From Lysobacterales bacterium (GTDB lineage: Bacteria > Pseudomonadota > Gammaproteobacteria > Xanthomonadales > Xanthomonadaceae), in contig JAGRJX010000266.1 in the NCBI GenBank assembly GCA_020442545.1, forward strand, positions 3,731 to 16,022: DNA of 12,292 nt, read 5' to 3'. How positions within the stretch are numbered: the stretch's first letter is position 1; each line of letters starts with the position of its first letter. A program made the translations under genes and the position numbers. The notes beneath the pieces were generated by a model. The model saw only the letters and a program-made list of their open reading frames with translations, was not told the origin of the DNA and did not search any database. Below are positions 6,432 through 12,292 of the stretch, piece after piece.

Positions 6432-9400
6432 ATGAACATCGTCGCCCATCGCCTGCCGATTGCTGCCATCACCGCCACGCTGCTGTTCACCAGTGCACCG
6501 TCGTCCGCCGATGTTGGCGACAATCCCGGCTACCAGCAGGCCTACACCGACTGGGCGGCCGCGCACCTGGCGCTGCTGCCGACCTCGTTCCTGCCGGGGC
6601 CGTTCGGCACCGTGGCCGATCTCGCCACCATCGGCATCGACATCCGCCTGCGCTACCTGCCGGCGAAGTTCATCGCGCCCGGTCCGTCGCCGGTGACCCC
6701 AAACGCGCAGGGCGGCTGCCGCTACGAATTCACCCTGCCGCAGAAGACGGCCAGCTACGGCAACCTGTTCAACCTCTGGGATATCCAGTCGCTGCCGAGC
6801 AACTGGGGTGCTTTCGGTACGCCGATCGTGGCGCACGGCAACAGCGGCGTGGATGTGTCGGTGGACTCGCCCTACCTCGACGCCTGGACGCCGTCGCAGC
6901 GGCGGGTCAGCTTCCCCTCCGGCGTGCACCAGCTTCGATGGCATGCCGAAACCCAGCTTGATCCGGTGTTCGACGTGGCCATCCCCACGGCGCTGTTCGT
7001 CTACAACGCCGAGTTGAAATACGGCAGTGCGATCACCAAGACCGAGCCCAAGTCGGCGGCGCGCGCCTTCGCCATCGGCAAGGAATTCCTGAAGAATGCC
7101 GCGATATCAGCTGGCGTCATCGGCGCCGGCGAGGTCCTGAATCTGCAAACGGTGACCACGGCGCGGCACGACCAGCAGCGTGATTTCACCGTCTACGACA
7201 TCAAGCCGCCGACGATCAGCACCAGTGCGCCGAATCCGCCCACATTGGAAGCCACGCGCTTTGGCGGTGAGAAGTGGTACGACCATTTCGCCGACTTCCG
7301 CGCCACCATCACCGCCAGCGACCCCTGCGGGCTGACGCCGACCCTGGGCAACGACGCCCCAGATTTCCTGCCCATCGGCACCACGGTGGTGACCTGGACG
7401 GCCAGCGACACCGGCCCGCTGGGCGCCGGCAATCCGGGCACCGACAGCGTGCAGCAGATCATCACCGTGGCCGACACGCTGGCGCCGATCCTGCTGGCGC
7501 CACCCAGCCAGGTGATCGAATCGAGTACGCCGCCGTTGGTTGGTGACGTGCCGATCGGCAGCGCGGCGGTGTTCGATCTCGCCGATCCCGACCCCGCGCT
7601 CAGTTCGACCACACCATCCAGTTTCCCGGTGGACGCCAGAACTGAAGTGCAGTGGACGGCCACTGACGACAGCGGCAACAGCAGCCACCGGTCGCAGTGG
7701 ATCACGGTGAAGACGCCGGGAACCAACACGCCGCCCAGCGTGCAGAACGTTTCCGGCACCACGTTGACCAGTCAGCCGATTGATCTGGTGCTGTCCGGTT
7801 CAGATGGCGACTTCCTGTCCGGGCGCTTCGATCCGCTGAACTTCCGCATCACCCAGCGACCCGTGCATGGCTTCTTTGTTGCGCCACTGCGGCCCTACTT
7901 CATCGAGGATTTCCGGGTGAAGCCGGACAGCGAGGTCGGCGACATCCTCAACTATTCGAACAACCCGGCCTCGGATCTCGATGACGCTTTCTGCCACGCG
8001 TCGTCCCCGCGTCCGGTGCCGGTGGACTTTCCCTACGAGGCGAAGTTCGTCCATCTGCGCGACGACAACGTGGCCTACGTGCTGGACAGGGCCTGGCACT
8101 GCACCAGCGGCTATCCGGTGGCTGATCCGCGCATCTCGATGTGGGGCGCGGATGGCGCGCTGCTGACCAGCACGCCGGCCAGCTTCGGGTTTGGTGACAT
8201 CAATCGCATCACCGTGGACAGCGGCGGCGGCGTACAGGCGGTGGCGCCGGCCAGCAGTTCCGAATGGCTGGTGCTGCGGCGATATTCCGCCGACCTGTCC
8301 AGCTTCCAGTCCTGGGAGCTACGCGACAAGTCGCCACTCAATCGCACCATGAAACACGTCGCGGCGACCTTCGATCCCAACACCGGCATCATCTACGCCA
8401 GCGACAAGCAGTACCTGTACGCGTATGACGGCAACAGCGGCAGCGGCCAGCCGCCGTACATCGGCGCGTTGAATGGCGGCGCCGGTTTCCTGTCAGCGGC
8501 GCCCAGCGCGGCGGGAAGCAGTTCCGCCGGCTACACCATGGAGATCGACAGCACCGGCGCGCTGTACATCCCTGACCCGGGCACCAACCGCATCTACAAG
8601 TTCGCGCCTTCGGACTACGACGGCGTCACCTTCACGCCCGGGGCACTGGTCGGCTGGATGGGGCGCTGCGATAGCGGCCCGAACTGCGACGACGCAAACG
8701 GCCGCAGCTTCGGCTACAGCTGCACCGACGCCACCTGCAGCGTGGCGACTACCAGCGGAAGCGCGCCGGGACAGTTCGACACGCCGCTGGGCATGGCGCT
8801 GGATCCCAAGGACATGCTCTACGTCACCGACTACGAGAACTACCGCGTTCAGCGCTTCACGCCGCTGGGCGACTTCGCCGGTCAGGCGGCCTCGACCTGT
8901 GATGGCGGCTGCTTCGTGCTCGGCGACATGGGCAAGCCCACCGACATCAGCGTCAACGCCAGCAAGTTCCACGTGCTGGATCGCGAGTATTCGCTGCTGC
9001 ACGTGTTCGAAACCGCGCCGTTCAAGGACATCACCGAAAGCAGCGTCACCGTCGCTTACGCCTCGGACAACGACTTCCAGGGCACGGACAGCTTCCAGTT
9101 CCGCGCCAATGACGGTCTGGTCGACAGCAATACCGGCACCGCGAGCATTACCGTCAATCGCAACTTCCGCGCGCCGGAAGCCCACGATGCCAGTTACTCG
9201 CTGGACGAGGACACGGCGCTTGATTTCGTGCTCGACGCCAGCGATCCCGACGGCATCGCCGGCATCGACTTCAACGGTCTCGACACGCTGACCTACAGCA
9301 TCGTGCAGCCGCCGGAACACGGCACGCTGAGCGGCAGCGGCGCCAATCGGCACTACACGCCGGATGCGGACTACAGCGGTGACGACGCCATCGCCTTCCA

Positions 9401-10286
9401 GGTCAACGACGGCCAGTTCGACTCCAACATCGCCGTGGTCACGCTGACGGTGAATCCGGTGAACGATCCGCCGGTGGTGCGTTTCACTGACCAGAACTCG
9501 CGCATCGTGCCGAAAAAGGTCTGGCCGCTGCTGCGCGGCAAGATTGCCGGTAGCGCGCTGCAGGCGGGACGCGGTTTCCCGTTCCCGCTGCTGGCCGAAT
9601 ACGATGACCCGGACATTGGCCAGCCGCATTTCGTGCAGATCGACTGGGGCGACGGCAGCATCCAGTCCAGCAACGAGGTGACGCCGATGGACTCGAATGC
9701 CGATCCGAAGCCGCCGGTGATCACGCCGACGCACGACGGTCTGGGGCAGGTAGTGGCCGAGCACATCTATACCGACCTCGGCAGCCGGACCATCGACGTC
9801 ACCCTGCTCGACGCCAGCGGTACCGATGGCAACGTGCAGGCGACGGTGGAGGTAATCGACATGATCGATCTCACCATCGAGGAAACGCCGGCCAGCCCGG
9901 ACCTGCCGCCGCCGGGCTCGCAGGTGACCCTGCTGTTCGAGGTCGGGAACGCCACGCCGCAGGGCGGCGTCAGCGGCATCAACGCGACCGGCGTGCGTTT
10001 CGAGGGCACCTTGCCGCCGGGCGTGGTGCTGGTCGGCGTGACGCCGGGCAAGGGCAGCTGCAGCCACGTCGATCCGGTGACCACCTGCGACATCGGCACG
10101 CTGACACCGGGCGAGAGCACCCAGATCAGCATCACCGTGCAGGCGCCGGTGGCCTTCGATCCCGACGAAAACCCGTACTACGCCGACGTCGATGGCGTGC
10201 AGCCGGATGCCGGTGGCGACAACCTGCTGTCGGTCGCCATCCCGGTGCAGAGCTACCGCATCTTCGAGGACAGTTTCGGCGAATAG
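6432..10286 (+). CDS. Secreted multidomain protein: HYR-like, split cadherin-like domain with NHL propeller, PKD and DUF11 domains
   Basis: This is a 1284-residue exported protein with a Sec signal peptide (residues 1-26, cleavage after PSSA). Residues 27-260 are not recognised. About 260-347 and 350-428 are HYR-like repeats, with LPIGTTVVTWTASD and VDARTEVQWTATDDSGN. A cadherin-like (tandem-95 type) domain starts near 434 and reaches FRITQRPVHGFF (471-482). It seems to resume at VTVAYASDNDFQGTDSFQF (872-890). Between them lies a beta-propeller-like region with an NHL repeat (PGQFDTPLGMALDPKDMLYV, 779-798) and six clustered cysteines (746-827). A complete cadherin-like domain covers 914-1008, a PKD-like domain with DWGDGS about 1045-1142, and a DUF11-like domain 1146-1237. 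The protein ends in RIFEDSFGE. It is probably a cell-surface or released adhesive or matrix protein; no catalytic domain is seen. It diverges from the sigma/kinase operon. Confidence 0.9.
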   Translation: MNIVAHRLPIAAITATLLFTSAPSSADVGDNPGYQQAYTDWAAAHLALLPTSFLPGPFGTVADLATIGIDIRLRYLPAKFIAPGPSPVTPNAQGGCRYEFTLPQKTASYGNLFNLWDIQSLPSNWGAFGTPIVAHGNSGVDVSVDSPYLDAWTPSQRRVSFPSGVHQLRWHAETQLDPVFDVAIPTALFVYNAELKYGSAITKTEPKSAARAFAIGKEFLKNAAISAGVIGAGEVLNLQTVTTARHDQQRDFTVYDIKPPTISTSAPNPPTLEATRFGGEKWYDHFADFRATITASDPCGLTPTLGNDAPDFLPIGTTVVTWTASDTGPLGAGNPGTDSVQQIITVADTLAPILLAPPSQVIESSTPPLVGDVPIGSAAVFDLADPDPALSSTTPSSFPVDARTEVQWTATDDSGNSSHRSQWITVKTPGTNTPPSVQNVSGTTLTSQPIDLVLSGSDGDFLSGRFDPLNFRITQRPVHGFFVAPLRPYFIEDFRVKPDSEVGDILNYSNNPASDLDDAFCHASSPRPVPVDFPYEAKFVHLRDDNVAYVLDRAWHCTSGYPVADPRISMWGADGALLTSTPASFGFGDINRITVDSGGGVQAVAPASSSEWLVLRRYSADLSSFQSWELRDKSPLNRTMKHVAATFDPNTGIIYASDKQYLYAYDGNSGSGQPPYIGALNGGAGFLSAAPSAAGSSSAGYTMEIDSTGALYIPDPGTNRIYKFAPSDYDGVTFTPGALVGWMGRCDSGPNCDDANGRSFGYSCTDATCSVATTSGSAPGQFDTPLGMALDPKDMLYVTDYENYRVQRFTPLGDFAGQAASTCDGGCFVLGDMGKPTDISVNASKFHVLDREYSLLHVFETAPFKDITESSVTVAYASDNDFQGTDSFQFRANDGLVDSNTGTASITVNRNFRAPEAHDASYSLDEDTALDFVLDASDPDGIAGIDFNGLDTLTYSIVQPPEHGTLSGSGANRHYTPDADYSGDDAIAFQVNDGQFDSNIAVVTLTVNPVNDPPVVRFTDQNSRIVPKKVWPLLRGKIAGSALQAGRGFPFPLLAEYDDPDIGQPHFVQIDWGDGSIQSSNEVTPMDSNADPKPPVITPTHDGLGQVVAEHIYTDLGSRTIDVTLLDASGTDGNVQATVEVIDMIDLTIEETPASPDLPPPGSQVTLLFEVGNATPQGGVSGINATGVRFEGTLPPGVVLVGVTPGKGSCSHVDPVTTCDIGTLTPGESTQISITVQAPVAFDPDENPYYADVDGVQPDAGGDNLLSVAIPVQSYRIFEDSFGE

Positions 10287-10328
10287 CGGCAGGGCTACAG
10301 GCGACGCTCAGCACATATCCTTCCGTGC

Positions 10329-10342
10329 TTGACCTGGCTCAA
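10329..10342 (+). promoter_or_regulatory. FNR/Anr-type binding site upstream of the outer membrane porin
   Basis: TTGACCTGGCTCAA matches the FNR/Anr dyad TTGAT-N4-ATCAA in both TTGA and TCAA half-sites, with the correct 4-base core plus flanks. Its centre is 74-75 bases before ATG 10410. A class II activator position (-41.5) would put the transcript start near 10377, leaving a leader of about 33 bases. This suggests induction of the porin at low oxygen by an FNR/Anr/Dnr-type regulator. The -10 element is not clear. Confidence 0.6.
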
Positions 10343-10343
10343 T

Positions 10344-10361
10344 GCGGGCATGCGGGCCCGC
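10344..10361 (+). repeat. GC-rich inverted repeat next to the FNR-like box
   Basis: GCGGGC (10344-10349) and GCCCGC (10356-10361) form a 6-base stem with a 6-base loop. The right half also contains the 10-base palindrome GCGGGCCCGC (10352-10361). It starts two bases after the FNR-like dyad, within the inferred promoter, so it could be a second operator. In GC-rich DNA it could equally be chance. Confidence 0.25.
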
Positions 10362-10409
10362 GCCGACCATGCCAGACAACGGGTAAAAGCCCTTCTGGAG
10401 AGCATGGTC

Positions 10410-11600
10410 ATGAACGCCGAAATGCATCGCCGGCACCGCTGTCGGCACCTGCTTGCCGCAGCAGCGGCGCTGTCGCTGTCACCCACACTGGCCCTAGCTG
10501 GCGACTTCAGCGCCAGCGTGGATGCACGCTATCGCTACGAGCACGTCAACGATGATGCCTATGCCAGCAGCGCCAATGCACACACGCTGCGACTGCGCGT
10601 CGGCGGCATCTGGCAGTGGTCGCCGCAATGGTCGCTGCACGGCACGCTGGAGCACAGCAGCGATCTCAACGACGGTTTCAACAGCACCCGCAATGGCGAG
10701 AGCGGCTATCCCGTGGTGGCCGACCCTCGCAACACCGAGCTGGACGAGCTGTTTGTCGCGTACGGCGGTGAAAAGCTGCAGACGCGCATCGGTCGCCAGG
10801 TGATCAACCTCGACAATCAGCGCTACATCGGCGCCGTGGGCTGGCGGCAGAATCGGCAGAGCTTTGACGGCATCGCGCTGGACTACGACCTTGGCGAACA
10901 GCGGGCGTTGGGATACCGCTACCTCAACCGGGTGATCCGCGTTTTTGGTGATCATCACCCCAACGCCGCGCTGGCCCATCGCGATCTTGATGGTCATCTG
11001 CTGCATTTCAGCCACCCGGCCTTCGACGGGCAGCTGGTCGAGTACGCCTATCGCGTCGAGGACCGCGACGTCGCCACCGATTCCAATACCACCGTCGGCC
11101 TGCGCTACACGCGGGACGCGAAAGCGGCGGGCAACTGGTCGCTGGGTCTGGATCTGGCGCGACAGCAGGCGAACGCCGGCAATCCGCTGGACGGCAGCGC
11201 GACCTACTGGCGCATCGAACCCGGCTATCGATTCGAAGCCGTCACGCTGCGTGGTGGCTGGGAACGCCTCGGCGGCGATGGCGGCTACAGCTTCCGCACG
11301 CCGCTGGCGACCGGCCATGCCTTCAACGGCTGGGCCGACCGCTTCCTGGCCACGCCACTGGATGGCCTCGATGACCGCTTCATCGGCGTCAGCGGCAAGC
11401 TCGGCGGCTTCGCCTGGTCCGCCACCGCGCATCGCTTCGACGCCGTACACGGCGATGCACGCTTCGGCGACGAACTGGACCTGTCGCTGGGCCGCGACCT
11501 CGGCCACGGCTTCAAGGGACTGCTGAAGCTCGCCGACTTTCGCGGCGACGCGCTACCCGATACGCGCAAGCTGTGGCTGCAGATCGACTACCGCTACTGA
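10410..11600 (+). CDS. Alginate export (AlgE-like) family outer membrane beta-barrel protein
   Basis: This 396-residue outer membrane porin-like protein has a Sec signal peptide ending in LALA (cleavage about residue 30) and a barrel of alternating amphipathic strands. It ends in the aromatic C-terminus WLQIDYRY expected for Bam-inserted barrels. The blocks IGRQVINLDNQRYIGAVGWR (127-146) and TGHAFNGWADRFLATPLDGL (301-320) are what I associate with the alginate export domain family. True AlgE of Pseudomonas exports alginate, but no alginate biosynthesis genes are seen here. The substrate may be another small or anionic molecule. I choose ATG 10410 because GGAG at 10397-10400 is nine bases upstream; ATG 10404 is possible, and a TTG further up lies inside the FNR-like box and is unlikely. 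The gene has its own upstream region of 123 bases with the FNR-like site, so it is probably transcribed separately from the exoprotein gene. Confidence 0.85.
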   Translation: MNAEMHRRHRCRHLLAAAAALSLSPTLALAGDFSASVDARYRYEHVNDDAYASSANAHTLRLRVGGIWQWSPQWSLHGTLEHSSDLNDGFNSTRNGESGYPVVADPRNTELDELFVAYGGEKLQTRIGRQVINLDNQRYIGAVGWRQNRQSFDGIALDYDLGEQRALGYRYLNRVIRVFGDHHPNAALAHRDLDGHLLHFSHPAFDGQLVEYAYRVEDRDVATDSNTTVGLRYTRDAKAAGNWSLGLDLARQQANAGNPLDGSATYWRIEPGYRFEAVTLRGGWERLGGDGGYSFRTPLATGHAFNGWADRFLATPLDGLDDRFIGVSGKLGGFAWSATAHRFDAVHGDARFGDELDLSLGRDLGHGFKGLLKLADFRGDALPDTRKLWLQIDYRY

Positions 11601-11601
11601 A

Positions 11602-11654
11602 TCCTCGCCAGCACAACTGCCGGAAGCCGGTCGTGGAACACGACCCTGCGAGGA
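11602..11654 (+). terminator. Nested hairpin just after the porin gene, possible terminator
   Basis: TCCTCGC (11602-11608) pairs perfectly with GCGAGGA (11648-11654). Inside it, GGTCGTG (11629-11635) pairs with CACGACC (11639-11645) around a GAA triloop. The structure begins right after the TGA stop at 11598-11600. No T-run follows, so intrinsic termination is uncertain; it may protect the 3' end or act with Rho. Confidence 0.4.
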
Positions 11655-11844
11655 GCCCAAACCGGCCAGCGCGGCGGTGGCTGAATACCTGGATATCGAC
11701 CGACTACGAGCATCGCCAGGGGACAGGCTTTCATCCTCATCGGCAGGTTCTGGCGAGCCTTGGGCTTTCGTATTGACGTCGCATGGACCGTTGGTTGTCG
11801 ATCGGGCGAAGAGTGCTCGCCTGGCTCTCTCAACACGCTGGCGT

Positions 11845-11858
11845 AGTGTGCGAACACT
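11845..11858 (+). repeat. Small hairpin with GCGA loop
   Basis: AGTGT (11845-11849) and ACACT (11854-11858) form a 5-base stem closing a GCGA loop, which is a GNRA-type tetraloop. GAACACT (11852-11858) also has its reverse complement AGTGTTC at 11974-11980, near the end of the gap. Either pairing may be chance. Confidence 0.25.
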
Positions 11859-11878
11859 CCGTTTTGTGGGCCGGGGCT

Positions 11879-11905
11879 CTCCATGGAGGGAATCGTAGCG
11901 CTACG
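11879..11905. repeat. Two adjacent perfect palindromes
   Basis: CTCCATGGAG (11879-11888) and CGTAGCGCTACG (11894-11905) are perfect 10- and 12-base palindromes five bases apart. They could be operators, parts of an RNA structure, or the core of a repeat element. No promoter or gene is clearly linked to them. Confidence 0.4.
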
Positions 11906-11942
11906 GAGGTCTCGACAGGAGTTGGCGCTGGGGAACGAGTTC

Positions 11943-11962
11943 ATCCAACGAAAACTGGCATC
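11943..11962 (+). repeat. Possible degenerate REP-like hairpin
   Basis: ATCCAACGAAAACTGGCATC resembles a decayed copy of the common proteobacterial intergenic hairpin of the form ATCCCAGCGAAAGCTGGGAT. The GAAA loop and the ATCC and CTGG arms are kept, but several stem pairs are lost. This comparison is from memory and the match is imperfect. Confidence 0.25.
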
Positions 11963-11989
11963 ACGAATTCCGTAGTGTTCAGCGTTGCC

Positions 11990-12292
11990 TTAGCCGCCCG
12001 CCTTCCCACGCGGCCGCAGTTTCGCGGTCATGCGTCGCCACGGTGAGCGGGCTTTCTGCGGGAGCAGGGCTTCGCCAAACAGGGCGCTGCCGACGGTTTC
12101 GAACTTGAGGCCGACCTTGGCGACCTGCTCTTCGCTCAAGTCGCGCACCACCAGCACGGCCTGACCGAGACGAATGCGGTCGCCGACCTGCGGCGTGCCG
12201 TCGTAGCGGCGGGCGAACAGGTCGGCGGCGCTGCGCTCGGCGTGGCGCGGCGGCACGGCAAGGTCGTAGAACTCGGCCAGCGCGCCCAGCGG
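11990..12292 (-). CDS. Potassium/proton antiporter (NhaP2/CvrA-like), C-terminal part
   Basis: This is the last 100 residues of a protein whose start lies beyond the right window edge; the frame is open through position 12292. The fragment reads GALAEFYDL, then DGTPQVGDRIRLGQAVLVVR, then VAKVGLKFE. This matches the CorC/HlyC transporter-associated domain at the C-terminus of NhaP2/CvrA-type potassium/proton antiporters, which lie in the inner membrane and exchange cytoplasmic potassium for protons. A basic tail (KARSPWRRMTAKLRPRGKAGG, slightly longer here than the core domain) ends the protein. The membrane exchanger domain is not in view, so other transporters with this tail domain remain possible. 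The stop is TAA at 11990-11992. Confidence 0.72.
   Translation of the reverse strand, partial: PLGALAEFYDLAVPPRHAERSAADLFARRYDGTPQVGDRIRLGQAVLVVRDLSEEQVAKVGLKFETVGSALFGEALLPQKARSPWRRMTAKLRPRGKAGG

Larger units (their letters stand above)
11601..11989. other. 389-base gap without a convincing gene
   Basis: This stretch separates the porin gene from the convergent antiporter gene. Its GC content, about 60% by eye, is lower than that of the flanking genes. Short open frames exist on both strands, but none has a good ribosome binding site, a recognisable product or the codon bias of the neighbours. One plus frame, read from 11685 after a stop, gives GQAFILIGRFWRALGFRID but has no start codon, so at best it is a remnant. 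The region holds several palindromes and hairpins, listed separately, and may be decayed or repeat-derived DNA. No RNA gene could be identified. Confidence 0.6.

Noticed and set aside
6347..6523. An N-terminal extension of the sigma factor frame up to 6523
   Set aside because: It would overlap the signal peptide region of the divergent exoprotein and adds non-sigma-like sequence. GTG 6346 has a strong, well-spaced ribosome binding site and gives the normal length.
8493..10067. A 524-codon open frame on the minus strand opposite the exoprotein gene
   Set aside because: It mirrors well-supported NHL, cadherin-like and PKD-like domains on the plus strand, and its own translation shows no domain, only Arg/Val/Ala-rich sequence.
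11594..11944. A 116-codon minus-strand frame in the gap
   Set aside because: It has no ribosome binding site or recognisable family, and it ends inside the porin gene's 3' end. Composition does not resemble the neighbouring genes.
11783..12046. An 87-codon plus-strand frame
   Set aside because: It runs antisense into the better-supported antiporter gene and has no convincing start signal. The HPTKTGI stretch resembles translated intergenic repeat sequence rather than a protein family.
1..12292. CRISPR array, tRNA, rRNA, insertion sequence or phage module
   Set aside because: No regularly spaced repeats, cloverleaf-like sequence, transposase or phage-type protein was found on either strand.

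Overview
The window is GC-rich (about two thirds G+C by eye) with dense bacterial genes. The gene types suggest a gammaproteobacterium of the Lysobacterales/Xanthomonadales (Lysobacteraceae or Rhodanobacteraceae type). The clues are an ArnT/PMT-like glycosyltransferase, a sigma factor and TPR kinase pair, a large exoprotein ending in a short IFxDxF-type tail, and an alginate-export-family porin. This placement is inferred from gene content only. No rRNA, tRNA, CRISPR array, insertion sequence or phage gene was seen.

Left part (1-2107, plus strand): the 3' end of a membrane glycosyltransferase overlaps by 4 bases (GTGA) the start of a DUF1615 lipoprotein. The pair is therefore probably translationally coupled, joining a lipid-linked sugar transfer enzyme to an envelope lipoprotein that carries lytic-transglycosylase-like motifs.

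Middle part (2124-6346, minus strand): reading right to left, an ECF-type sigma factor, a Ser/Thr kinase with C-terminal TPRs, and an LtrA-family membrane protein. Sigma and kinase overlap by 4 bases (ATGA), and LtrA follows 54 bases after the kinase. The sigma factor lacks the acidic region 2.2 motif and has QPTALV there. This resembles sigma factors that are switched on by phosphorylation from a partner kinase.

Divergent from the sigma gene, with only 85 bases between them, is a 1284-residue secreted multidomain protein (6432-10286). It contains HYR-like repeats, a cadherin-like domain that appears to be split by an NHL-type beta-propeller, a second cadherin-like domain, a PKD-like domain, a DUF11-like domain and a short RIFEDSFGE C-terminus. 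Its position makes it a candidate target of the sigma/kinase switch.

Right part: an alginate-export-type outer membrane beta-barrel (10410-11600) has a good FNR/Anr-type dyad (10329-10342) upstream, so it may respond to low oxygen. Then come 389 bases without a convincing gene (11601-11989), lower in GC and rich in short palindromes. Last is the 3' end of a NhaP2/CvrA-type potassium/proton antiporter on the minus strand, cut by the window edge.
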